From RGIG3009 sp045590855 (lineage in GTDB: Bacteria; Bacillota; Clostridia; Oscillospirales; Acutalibacteraceae), in the NCBI GenBank assembly GCA_045590855.1, contig JAZNRV010000133.1:1-9522 (forward strand): a stretch of 9,522 nucleotides of DNA, given 5' to 3'. The stretch's first letter is position 1. The number at the start of each line of letters is the position of its first letter. The notes beneath the pieces were generated by a model that searched no databases, was not told the origin of the DNA, and saw nothing but the letters and a program-made list of their open reading frames with translations. Position numbers and translations under genes: made by a program. Positions 1 to 6,691 of this stretch are shown piece after piece.

Positions 1-624
1 TGCGCGTGTTTTGGCGGCTTTGTCGTGGTTGGAGCAACGCACTACGGCGCGATGCGCGCTGTTGTGCATGACAATGAGTTTTTTGGGACAAGCGGCGGCG
101 CATTTGGTGCAACCGCGGCACAAAGTACCATCGATACGCGCCAGGCCGTCTTTGACGGTGATGGCACCGTATTCGCAAGCGGATGCGCAATCGCCGTACC
201 CCAAACAACCGTACGAACACAAGCGGTCACCACCGAAAAACTGGGTTGCCGCGCGGCACGATTGGATGCCGTGATAATCGAGTTTGCAGGTGGTAAATTC
301 CTTGCAACCGCCGCAATGTACCACGGCGGTTTGGCGTACCACGTCGCCCGAGGTGCCAAGCAAGTTACCCGTGGCTTCGGCAACCGCCGTACCGCCGGGC
401 GAACAAAGGCCGACGGCCGCTTCGCCTTTGACCAGAGCCTGGGCATAGCCGTCACAACCGGAATACCCGCACGCGCCACAGTTGGCACCGGGGAGCAGTT
501 CGCGCACCGCTTCCACCTTTTCGTCTTTGGGGACTGCCATCAACACCGAGGCAACCGCCAAAATGAGACCTGCAAACAAACCAAGACCTGCCAAAAGCAG
601 AACCGCTAACAAAATCGGATTCAT
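1..624 (-). CDS. rnfB: RnfB, electron transport complex iron-sulfur subunit (3' end missing)
   Basis: RnfB is the ferredoxin-like subunit that hands electrons into the membrane part of the Rnf complex. The visible 208 residues start with a membrane anchor (about residues 4-29). Next is the four-cysteine domain C49-x2-C52-x4-C57-x16-C74 typical of RnfB. A middle cysteine-bearing segment follows (C104, C107, C113, C123). Two 4Fe-4S ferredoxin motifs come last: C136-x3-C140-x5-C146-x3-C150 and C169-x2-C172-x2-C175-x3-C179-P. The reading frame is open to the left edge, so the C-terminus is cut; clostridial RnfB proteins often carry further ferredoxin motifs there. The ATG at 624 follows an AAGGGGAG ribosome binding site by six bases and lies 16 bases after the rnfA stop. 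It is the last rnf gene of the operon in the usual C-D-G-E-A-B order. Identity is secure from the motifs and the context. Confidence 0.95.
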   Translation of the reverse strand, partial: MNPILLAVLLLAGLGLFAGLILAVASVLMAVPKDEKVEAVRELLPGANCGACGYSGCDGYAQALVKGEAAVGLCSPGGTAVAEATGNLLGTSGDVVRQTAVVHCGGCKEFTTCKLDYHGIQSCRAATQFFGGDRLCSYGCLGYGDCASACEYGAITVKDGLARIDGTLCRGCTKCAAACPKKLIVMHNSAHRAVVRCSNHDKAAKTRA

Positions 625-640
625 ATTCTTCTCCCCTTCC

Positions 641-1228
641 TTATAATCCGAATAAACCTTGGAAACCAAGGAAGGAAACCGAAACAATGGATGCCGCTAC
701 CAACGTGATGGGGAGCCCTTTTAAGCCTTCGGGGATTTCGGCACTTTCCAGCCGTTCCCGTACACCGGCAAACATGACCATGGCGAGTAAAAAGCCAAGA
801 CCTGCGCCCAGCGCGTTGACCAGTGATTGCGCAAACGTGTAGCCGCTGTCGATGTTGAGAATGGTCACACCCAGCACCGCGCAGTTGGTGGTAATAAGTG
901 GCAAATAAATGCCCAGCGCGTTATACAGCGGCGGAACAAACCGACGCAACACGATTTCGACCAACTGTACGAGCGCCGCAATAATCAAAATAAAAACGAT
1001 GGTTTGCAAATACGACAAATCGTTTGGTTCTAACACAAAGTGGTACAGCGGATAGGTTGCCGCGGTTGCCATGAGCATAACCACGATAACCGCCACCGAC
1101 ATACCGACGGCGGAGCCGAGTTTTTTGGAAACGCCCAAAAACGGACAGATACCCAAAAACTGCGATAACACAAAGTTATTGACCAGCAACCCGCCGATGA
1201 GGATGGCAAAAAAGCTTGTATTAGTCAT
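641..1228 (-). CDS. rnfA: RnfA, membrane subunit of the Rnf electron transport complex
   Basis: RnfA is an integral membrane subunit that pairs with the homologous RnfE. In known Rnf/NQR structures the pair holds an iron-sulfur centre inside the membrane. The 195-residue product has the hallmark start NNFVLSQFLGICPFLGVSKK and about six hydrophobic segments. C28 (in GICPF) and C116 (in TTNCAVLG) are the expected cluster-ligand cysteines. Length fits the family (about 190-200 residues). I place the start at the ATG at 1228, nine bases after GGAGG. A GTG three codons upstream (1237) is in frame but lies directly on the Shine-Dalgarno sequence and is unlikely to be used. The ATG overlaps the rnfE stop by eight bases (ATGACTAA), which suggests coupled translation of the two partner subunits. 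Confidence 0.95.
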   Translation of the reverse strand: MTNTSFFAILIGGLLVNNFVLSQFLGICPFLGVSKKLGSAVGMSVAVIVVMLMATAATYPLYHFVLEPNDLSYLQTIVFILIIAALVQLVEIVLRRFVPPLYNALGIYLPLITTNCAVLGVTILNIDSGYTFAQSLVNALGAGLGFLLAMVMFAGVRERLESAEIPEGLKGLPITLVAASIVSVSFLGFQGLFGL

Positions 1229-1904
1229 GGCAGCCACCCTCCCCTTCGCCGCAACGAGAAGCCATGGGGCATCCCGCGCACGCAGTGAGTTCTTTGCGCG
1301 TGGCGTTTTCGTCCAGTCGTTGCGAGAGTTTGTTAGTCAGCCAAATGAGCATACCAAATACGAAAAAGCCGCCTGCGGGTAACACAAACACGGTAATGGC
1401 GGGAATAAGTCCGCCATCGGGCCATCCGAAAATGGTGCCGTTGCCCAAAAATTCGCGTATGCTGCCCATGACGACAAGCGCCGCGGTAAACCCGACGCCC
1501 ATGCCCAGTCCGTCCAAGGCGGAAAGCCCCACCGAATTTTTACCGGCAAACGCTTCGGCGCGACCCAAGATAATGCAGTTTACCACGATAAGCGGCAAGT
1601 AAATACCCAGTGATTTATCAATAGCGGGCAAGTACGCTTTGACCAGCATTTGCACCATGGTGGTAAAGCCCGCAATGACGACAATGTAGGCGGGAAGGCG
1701 CACTTTGTCGGGAATGACTTTGCGCAACAACGAAATAACAATGTTGGAACAGATAAGCACAAACGATGCCGCCGCACCCATGCCCAGTCCGTTGATTGCC
1801 GCGGTGGTTACCGCCAACGTCGGGCAAGTGCCCAACACCAACCGAAAAGTCGGGTTTTCTTTGATAATGCCTTTGGAAAAGGCGTTCCAATATGCGTTAG
1901 CCAT
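1221..1904 (-). CDS. rnfE: RnfE (RsxE-type), membrane subunit of the Rnf complex
   Basis: RnfE is the membrane partner of RnfA. The 227-residue product begins MANAYWNAFSKGIIKENP, a typical RnfE N-terminus, and contains LGTCPTLAV (C27) and VVNCIILGRAEAFA (C110), the paired cysteines expected to bind the intramembrane iron-sulfur centre. About six hydrophobic helices are predicted by eye. After the last helix there is a hydrophilic tail with four cysteines: C209-x2-C212-x5-C218-x6-C225. It is not needed for the core fold and could bind metal, but that is a guess. The start is taken as the ATG at 1904, nine bases after AAAGGAGG; the GTG at 1913 directly abuts the Shine-Dalgarno sequence. The ATG overlaps the rnfG stop by eight bases (ATGGCTAA), almost the same junction as rnfE-rnfA. 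Confidence 0.95.
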   Translation of the reverse strand: MANAYWNAFSKGIIKENPTFRLVLGTCPTLAVTTAAINGLGMGAAASFVLICSNIVISLLRKVIPDKVRLPAYIVVIAGFTTMVQMLVKAYLPAIDKSLGIYLPLIVVNCIILGRAEAFAGKNSVGLSALDGLGMGVGFTAALVVMGSIREFLGNGTIFGWPDGGLIPAITVFVLPAGGFFVFGMLIWLTNKLSQRLDENATRKELTACAGCPMASRCGEGEGGCHD

Positions 1905-2448
1905 TGAGGTCACCCTCCTTTACCGCTTTATACGCTGCAATCGCTTTGTTGACGGCTTTGCAAATGCCGGACGAGGTTTTGGTCGCTTGCGAAACCGCAT
2001 CGACTTGTCCACCGAGTTTGATTTCAACCGCGTCTTTGCCCTCGAACGATGTGAGGAAACCGGCTTTGATGACTTTGTCCACGTAACCGGCGGTTTCGTT
2101 TTGTTCCGTTACCTTGACACCGGTGATTTTTCCGTCGTTGGAAATACCTGTCATCACGGTAAGTCCCGCGCTTTTCCCCGCCGCTTCGGTGGTGAAAACG
2201 TAGCCCGTAACTTCGCCGTTGGTGAGTGCTTTGTAGTACACCATGTCGTCACCGTCAAGTGTGACCAAAGCTTGTTCAAACGTATCGGCTTTCATGACTT
2301 CCAAACGAGCCGCGTTAGCAATTTCGTCATTTTGGCGTTGGATTTCGCCTTTGGTCAGGGCATTGGTTCCCGCCAAGGCGGCGGTGACCGCACCGCTGAT
2401 AACCATGAGTGCCAACGCACAGATGAGTATTTCTTTTAACCGTTTCAT
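1897..2448 (-). CDS. rnfG: RnfG, FMN-binding subunit of the Rnf complex
   Basis: RnfG carries a covalently bound FMN on the outer face of the membrane. The 183-residue product has a single N-terminal membrane anchor (about residues 7-27) and then an FMN-binding domain. The attachment motif is D150-A-V-S-Q-A-T156, matching the D-x-x-[ST]-g-A-T flavinylation pattern recognised by ApbE. The usual glycine is replaced by glutamine, and T156 is the expected FMN ester site. The segment around ETAGYVDKV (residues 118-126) corresponds to the family's ETPGLG-like region in diverged form. The ATG at 2448 overlaps the rnfD stop by four bases (ATGA), and a weak AAGGCGG precedes it. No apbE gene is visible, so the transferase must be encoded elsewhere or beyond the left edge. 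Confidence 0.93.
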   Translation of the reverse strand: MKRLKEILICALALMVISGAVTAALAGTNALTKGEIQRQNDEIANAARLEVMKADTFEQALVTLDGDDMVYYKALTNGEVTGYVFTTEAAGKSAGLTVMTGISNDGKITGVKVTEQNETAGYVDKVIKAGFLTSFEGKDAVEIKLGGQVDAVSQATKTSSGICKAVNKAIAAYKAVKEGDLNG

Positions 2449-3395
2449 GAGCGCACCGCCTTTTTACTGCCAAACGGACGCGGATGCGTCACTTTTTCGA
2501 TGAGAGGCGTTAAAATGTTCATAATCACAATGGCAAACGAAACCCCTTCGGGCAGTGAGCCATACAGACGAATGAGTACCGTGATAAGACCGCAACCGAT
2601 GGCGTACACCAGTTTGCCCAATTTGTTGATGGGGCAAGTGGCATAGTCGGTTGCCATGAACACCGCACCAATCACCAAACCGCCCGAAAGAACGTGAATG
2701 AGCGGGTCAGAACCGAGCAACCACGTGAGCACAAACACCGTTGCCAAATATGCCACGGGGATGAGCGGGCTGATGATATGGCGCACCACCAAGTAAATGC
2801 CGCCGAGCAACAGTGCGGCAACGCACGTTTCGCCCAAGCAACCACCGCGCAATCCGAAAAGAAGTTGCAGCGGGTCGACTTCGCCGGCGGTGCCATTTGA
2901 AAGCAAGGCAAGCGGTGTGGCACCGGTGATGGCATCGGCTTTGCCGAGCCACGAAAGCGGTACCACCCAATCGTTCATTTCGGCAGGGAAACTGCCCATC
3001 AGCACAATACGGCCAACCAGTGCGGGGTTGACAAAGTTTTGGCCCAATCCGCCAAACATCTGCTTGGCAACCACAATGGCGGCAATACTGCCAAGGGCCG
3101 CTTGCCACAGCGGAATGGTGACCGGCAGGTTAAAGCTGAGCAACAAGCCGGTGACAACACACGAAAGGTCGCCCACCGTTTGGGGACGTTTCATAACAAG
3201 GCGGCTGAGATATTCCGCCGCAATGGCAGCTGCAACGCAGACCGTTTCCACCGCCAATGCGCGAAAACCGAACAACCACACCGAAGCCACCAAAGCGGGA
3301 ATCAGTGCAATGACCACGTCGCGCATGATGTCACGCGTGTTCATGCCGCAGTGCAGATGCGGGGATGAAGAAACCAATAACGGTTGTTTTTCCAT
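2445..3395 (-). CDS. rnfD: RnfD, membrane FMN-bearing subunit of the Rnf complex
   Basis: RnfD is the polytopic membrane subunit related to NqrB. It carries a covalent FMN and is thought to take part in the ion-translocating step. The 316-residue product has about ten hydrophobic segments. It contains the family signatures MFGGLGQNFVNPALVGR (residues 113-129), the flavinylation motif D154-A-I-T-G-A-T160-P-L, and the late LPEGVSFAIVIMNILTPLIE stretch (281-300). T160 is the expected FMN attachment residue. The N-terminus (SSPHLHCGMNTRDIMRDVVIALIP) is typical. The ATG at 3395 follows TAGGAGGG by six bases, and this Shine-Dalgarno sequence includes the rnfC stop codon TAG, with an 11-base gap between the two genes. 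Confidence 0.95.
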   Translation of the reverse strand: MEKQPLLVSSSPHLHCGMNTRDIMRDVVIALIPALVASVWLFGFRALAVETVCVAAAIAAEYLSRLVMKRPQTVGDLSCVVTGLLLSFNLPVTIPLWQAALGSIAAIVVAKQMFGGLGQNFVNPALVGRIVLMGSFPAEMNDWVVPLSWLGKADAITGATPLALLSNGTAGEVDPLQLLFGLRGGCLGETCVAALLLGGIYLVVRHIISPLIPVAYLATVFVLTWLLGSDPLIHVLSGGLVIGAVFMATDYATCPINKLGKLVYAIGCGLITVLIRLYGSLPEGVSFAIVIMNILTPLIEKVTHPRPFGSKKAVRS

Positions 3396-3406
3396 TGTTT
3401 ACCCTC

Positions 3407-4735
3407 CTATTTCGCCGCCCGCAAAACATCTTTTGCCATGCGAATGGTTTGCAAAATCGGACGATGAGCGGGACAAGAGAACGAGCAGCTGCCACATTCC
3501 ATGCATGTCATGGTGGAGAGGCGTTTGAGTTCGTCCAAGTTGCCCGCATAATATGCTTTGGTAATGGAAGTGGGAAGAAGTTGCATGGGACACACGTCCA
3601 CGCACCGACCGCAACGAATACAGGTGGATGCGGGGGTTTCCACAACGTCTTCTTCCGCCAACGCCAAAATGGCGTTGTTTTGTTTGAGCAAGGGTAACTC
3701 GTCGTTCATCAGCGCAAGACCCATCATGGGACCGCCGAACAAGAGTTTGCGAACCGGTTTTTTGAGACCCACAAAAGCCAAAATATCGCTGATGGGGGTG
3801 CCGAGCACCACTTGCAGGTTTTGCGGTTTTTCCACCGCCGAGCCATCCACCGTGATGCGTTTGGTGACAAGCGGCATACCGGTTTTCAAATAACGGGACA
3901 GCACCGAAACCGACGTGACGTTCATGACCACGCAACCGACGTCGGAGGGAAGTCCGCCTTCCGGCACGCGACGACCGGTACACGCTGCAATGAGCACCTT
4001 TTCGGCACCTTGCGGATAGCGTGTGGGAAGCGGTTTGACCTTTACTTTGCGGGTGGGGGTGCTGACCGAAGCGGCAATGCGGGACAGTTCCGCAATCGCC
4101 GCGGGTTTGTTGCGTTCTACCGCAATGAGCACCCGCGCGGCATCCAAAAATTCCATAACCGTTTGCACGCCCGATACAATGTCCCACGAGTTTTCCATAC
4201 ATTCGCGGTAGTCGGTGGTGATATACGGTTCACATTCCGCGGCATTGATAATCACCGTGTCAATCGCGTCACGGTTTTTGGGGTTGAGTTTGATATGCGT
4301 GGGGAAACCCGCGCCGCCAAGACCCACCAAACCCGAAGCACGCACCGCGGCGATAAATTCTTCATACGTGGTGACTTGCGGAGGAGCAACACTGCTGTGC
4401 ACACGGTTTTCGCCGTCCGACGTAATCTCCAATGCCATGGTGGTACGCCCGGCGGGCAACAACAGTTCTTTAAGTCCCGTCACCGTGCCCGAAACACTGC
4501 TGTGAATCGGTGCGGAAAGCGGTGCTTCGCTGTCGCCGACCACTTGGCCGACTTCTACCGTGTCACCTACTTTGACGGTGGGAATACACGGTGCGCCCAA
4601 GTGTTGCGACATGGCAATGAGTACTTTTTCGGGTGTGGGCATAACCACTGTTTCACATTCAGCGGTATGCTTGCGGTGCGGCGGATGTACGCCACCCCGC
4701 GGTTTGCCAATCAACGCAGAAAACAACACACTCAT
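3407..4735 (-). CDS. rnfC: RnfC, NADH/ferredoxin-side peripheral subunit of the Rnf complex
   Basis: RnfC is the peripheral cytoplasmic subunit that carries the NADH/FMN site and two 4Fe-4S clusters. The 442-residue product begins with the RnfC N-terminal motif GGVHPPHRK (14-22). A barrel-sandwich region follows (SQHLGAP, VKVGDTVEVGQVVG, SAPIHSSVSGTV). Then come the FMN/NADH-binding Rossmann-like part with GLGGAGFPTHIKLNP (138-152) and NAAECEPYITTDYR (164-177), a SLBB-like region, and two ferredoxin motifs: C372/C375/C378/C382 and C411/C414/C417/C421. The open frame continues 155 codons further upstream, but that part overlaps the Gx gene and has no RnfC character. I place the start at the ATG at 4735, which overlaps the preceding stop by four bases. 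AAAGG directly touches this ATG, so initiation probably relies on coupling, or on the GTG two codons later. Confidence 0.94.
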   Translation of the reverse strand: MSVLFSALIGKPRGGVHPPHRKHTAECETVVMPTPEKVLIAMSQHLGAPCIPTVKVGDTVEVGQVVGDSEAPLSAPIHSSVSGTVTGLKELLLPAGRTTMALEITSDGENRVHSSVAPPQVTTYEEFIAAVRASGLVGLGGAGFPTHIKLNPKNRDAIDTVIINAAECEPYITTDYRECMENSWDIVSGVQTVMEFLDAARVLIAVERNKPAAIAELSRIAASVSTPTRKVKVKPLPTRYPQGAEKVLIAACTGRRVPEGGLPSDVGCVVMNVTSVSVLSRYLKTGMPLVTKRITVDGSAVEKPQNLQVVLGTPISDILAFVGLKKPVRKLLFGGPMMGLALMNDELPLLKQNNAILALAEEDVVETPASTCIRCGRCVDVCPMQLLPTSITKAYYAGNLDELKRLSTMTCMECGSCSFSCPAHRPILQTIRMAKDVLRAAK

Positions 4736-5220
4736 CCTTTCTTGATATGTGGTTTGATTAACGATAACGTAATGCCGGTCAGCAAACCGGCGGGTATTGC
4801 CATTAAAAACAAAAGCGGTGCATAATATACCATAGCGTTGCCGAGCAGCACATACGCCATAAGCCACTGCCCCACGTTGTGGGCCATGGCACCGACAAGC
4901 CCCAAACTGATACACGAAAGTTTGTCGCGGCAAAGACGCTTTACCGCTGCCATGGCAGCCAATGCCAACACGCTGCCCGCAGCACTCATGGCACACGCGA
5001 GCGGACCGCGAAACAGCGAAAAGCCGATTTTCACCGCTGTGACCCCTGCCGCGCAAGGCAACGAAACCACAAGCAACGCGACCATAACGCTCAAATTGGC
5101 AAGCCCCAACTTGGCACCCGCCACGGGAAGTGGCGGTAACACACTTTCCAGCACGGACAACGCCACCGCCAAGGCGGAAAGCACGCCCGCCGTTGTCCAT
5201 TGTTTGAACGAAGTCCTCAT
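4732..5220 (-). CDS. Gx transporter family / heptaprenyl diphosphate synthase component I-like membrane protein
   Basis: This 162-residue protein is almost entirely hydrophobic, with five or six membrane segments. It carries the recognisable PF07456-type features VAGAKLGLANLSVMVALL (34-51) and LGLVGAMAHNVGQWLMAYVLLG (106-127). The family is annotated either as heptaprenyl diphosphate synthase component I or as the Gx transporter family; the molecular function is not established, and an isoprenoid or quinone link is only suggested by its name and gene neighbourhoods. It sits between the NusG-II gene and rnfC with four-base ATGA overlaps on both sides, so it is co-expressed with Rnf. I recall this family together with NusG-II as the EetB/EetA pair of Gram-positive extracellular electron transfer loci. 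The start is the ATG at 5220; an upstream in-frame extension to 5346 lies wholly inside the NusG-II gene and looks unrelated. Confidence 0.88.
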   Translation of the reverse strand: MRTSFKQWTTAGVLSALAVALSVLESVLPPLPVAGAKLGLANLSVMVALLVVSLPCAAGVTAVKIGFSLFRGPLACAMSAAGSVLALAAMAAVKRLCRDKLSCISLGLVGAMAHNVGQWLMAYVLLGNAMVYYAPLLFLMAIPAGLLTGITLSLIKPHIKKG

Positions 5221-5588
5221 GCCGTCACCCCGTCCACGACGGTGTTGCCGCCAACCACACGCACGCTCACGGCAGCGGGAACGCACACCGCTGCTTGTCC
5301 GTTTTGCGACAACCAACCGCTGCGCACACACACATGGTCGGGACAATCGCTGTGCAGGGCGCGCACGCGCCCCGCTTCAATCTGTATGGTGACGGCAATG
5401 CCGTTTGCCCCCGCCACGACAAATTGTGCGGAAGATGACAAAGAATACCGCGTCTCCCCTGCGGGAGAGGTAACAACCCCCACCGCACCGGAAGAACGCG
5501 GAAAAGAACACCAAACCAGACACAACACAGCCGCGATTGCCGTGAAAATCAACACTGCCGCATCGGCACGGTAAAACGTTCTTTTCAC
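5217..5588 (-). CDS. NusG domain II-containing membrane-anchored protein
   Basis: First gene of the Rnf operon. The 123-residue product has a short basic N-terminus, one membrane segment (about residues 10-28) and an outward-facing NusG domain II (PF07009 type). The diagnostic stretch is S80-D-C82-P-D-H-V-C87-V-R-S-G-W-L-S-Q-N-G, followed by A-V-C102-V-P. The conserved cysteines C82, C87 and C102 could form a disulfide or bind a cofactor, but this is not shown by sequence. The domain is named after an inserted domain of NusG and has no demonstrated role in transcription here; its location outside the membrane and next to Rnf argues for a redox role. The start is a GTG at 5588, seven bases after GGGAGG. 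A strong promoter lies about 35 bases upstream, and the stop overlaps the Gx gene start (ATGA). Confidence 0.9.
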   Translation of the reverse strand: MKRTFYRADAAVLIFTAIAAVLCLVWCSFPRSSGAVGVVTSPAGETRYSLSSSAQFVVAGANGIAVTIQIEAGRVRALHSDCPDHVCVRSGWLSQNGQAAVCVPAAVSVRVVGGNTVVDGVTA

Positions 5589-5621
5589 GCCAATCCCTCC
5601 CTACTGTGCATAATCGAGGTT

Positions 5622-5650
5622 ATTATACAATATTTCTTATGAAAATTCAA
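5622..5650 (-). promoter_or_regulatory. Sigma-A-type promoter of the NusG-II/Gx/rnfCDGEAB operon
   Basis: On the minus strand there is TTGAAT (5645-5650), a 17-base spacer and TATAAT (5622-5627), a near-consensus housekeeping promoter. Transcription would start near 5615, giving a leader of about 27 bases before the GTG at 5588. The surrounding 70 bases are AT-rich compared with the flanking genes. This places the promoter between the peptidase gene stop (5659) and the NusG-II gene. No operator or riboswitch is evident in such a short leader. Confidence 0.75.
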
Positions 5651-5658
5651 CAATTATG

Positions 5659-6561
5659 TTATATAAAAACAGAAATTAACAGCATTTCTTCCGCTTTTTG
5701 GTAAATACGTTCAAAGTCCGACAACGGTAACGGATTTTCGCCGCATCCAAGTTCGATGGTAAAGCCCGGTCGCGCAAACGTGTCGATAAACCAATCTTTA
5801 AACCCGCCGTGTGAAGCAAGCCCTGTCGGGTGTGCCGCGCGGTACCCCGAAACCGATGCCATGACTTGTGCCATCAACAAGGACTGGGGCGGTGTTTTGT
5901 TGCCGTATTGCCAATAAATTTCCTCGCCTTGGCTATGAAGTGCCACCACGTGCCGAAACGGTATGCGGCGACAAAGCGAGGTGAGCACCCCCGTTTCGGG
6001 CTCGCTTTCGGGGAACGGGCCGCCCCACTGCCGCGGCGATGGTCCGCAAATGCCTTTTTTTCGTTCTTCTTCTTGCAATTTGGCAAAACCTGCATTAAAA
6101 TTATGATTAAGGTCTACCCCACGCACGTTGGCTTGCCAACGGCGAGGAATGTTGCCGCCCAACTCATCGACCGTTTTTTTCAACTTGCCCGCGCTGTCAG
6201 AGCCGTGCAAGGCAATTTCCACCCCATCGGGGTTAACAAGCGGTATAAACAAAACGCGGCGGTCACACAGTGCGCGGCGCACGTTCCACCCCGCCAGTTC
6301 GCGGCGGTGGGCAATGGCGCTGCACAAATTTTCGCACAGCCGCAAGCAAACAAACGCGGTCATCCATTCCTGCGCATGGAAGGCTGCCGCCAGTAACACC
6401 GTTTCGTCACCCTCGCCCAGCGAAAGCGCACCGATTGTGCGGTGCAACACGCTTTGACCGAGCGGCACGGTTTGCAAAAAGCGATAACGGCCGCAAAGCG
6501 CGGTGCACAATCCGCGCACGACCCCGTAATCCATTGGTTGCGGTTTTATGAGTTGTTGCAT
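5659..6561 (-). CDS. M14-family zinc carboxypeptidase, gamma-D-glutamyl-L-diamino acid endopeptidase type
   Basis: Predicted zinc peptidase of MEROPS family M14; relatives in spore-formers cleave gamma-D-Glu to diamino-acid bonds in cell-wall peptides. The 300-residue product shows the zinc ligands H62 and E65 (AFHAQEW) and H209 (ALHSQGEEIYW). It also has VNPDG (109-113), N145-V-R-G-V-D-L-N-H-N-F (substrate-binding region), SEPET (186-190) and the catalytic glutamate E270 in FTIELGCGENPL. All catalytic elements are therefore present. The residue after N152 is H, where digestive carboxypeptidases have R. No signal peptide is seen, so it is probably cytoplasmic, perhaps in recycling of wall peptides. 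The ATG at 6561 follows GGGGAG by four bases. It lies upstream of the Rnf promoter on the same strand with a 70-base gap and no obvious terminator, so some read-through into Rnf is possible. Confidence 0.88.
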   Translation of the reverse strand: MQQLIKPQPMDYGVVRGLCTALCGRYRFLQTVPLGQSVLHRTIGALSLGEGDETVLLAAAFHAQEWMTAFVCLRLCENLCSAIAHRRELAGWNVRRALCDRRVLFIPLVNPDGVEIALHGSDSAGKLKKTVDELGGNIPRRWQANVRGVDLNHNFNAGFAKLQEEERKKGICGPSPRQWGGPFPESEPETGVLTSLCRRIPFRHVVALHSQGEEIYWQYGNKTPPQSLLMAQVMASVSGYRAAHPTGLASHGGFKDWFIDTFARPGFTIELGCGENPLPLSDFERIYQKAEEMLLISVFI

Positions 6562-6592
6562 TGTTCTCCCCTGCCTTTAAGGTGACTCGGCT

Positions 6593-6625
6593 AATCCGAA
6601 CCTTGTTTTAAGAAGGCGGATTTTT
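6593..6625 (+). terminator. Hairpin followed by T run in the divergent intergenic region (attenuator or terminator-like)
   Basis: AATCCG (6593-6598) pairs with CGGATT (6617-6622), and CCTT (6601-6604) pairs with AAGG (6613-6616). There is a two-base bulge and an eight-base loop, and the T run 6621-6625 closes the 3' side. On the plus strand it looks like an intrinsic terminator. It lies between diverging genes and 67 bases before the NUDIX start, where no gene ends. A competing small stem, TCGG (6587-6590) with CCGA (6596-6599), would exclude it. Function is uncertain. Confidence 0.35.
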
Positions 6626-6691
6626 GTTCACCCGTCGTTAAAATACTCGCCAATACTTTTATTGAAATTTTATTCGCAAGGAGCATGTGTT

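Noticed and set aside
25..609. Long plus-strand open frame of 194 codons opposite rnfB
   Set aside because: It is antisense to rnfB, which has intact Fe-S motifs; the product is low-complexity and matches no family I recognise.
1705..2439. Plus-strand open frame of 244 codons across rnfE and rnfG
   Set aside because: Antisense to two well-supported genes and without family features.
3812..4825. Plus-strand open frame of 337 codons opposite rnfC
   Set aside because: Rich in R, H, F and G as expected of a GC-skewed antisense frame; crosses the rnfC/Gx boundary and has no recognisable domain.
4736..5200. 155-codon in-frame extension upstream of rnfC
   Set aside because: Overlaps the whole Gx gene in another frame, and RnfC homology begins only at the MSVLFSALIGKPRGGVHPP region.
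5221..5346. 42-codon N-terminal extension of the Gx protein
   Set aside because: Arginine- and cysteine-rich, lies within the NusG-II coding region, and the ATG at 5220 gives the usual family start and an ATGA overlap.
6562..6691. Clear promoters for the divergent peptidase and NUDIX genes
   Set aside because: AT-rich hexamer-like words exist on both strands, but no pair has good -35 and -10 matches with acceptable spacing.
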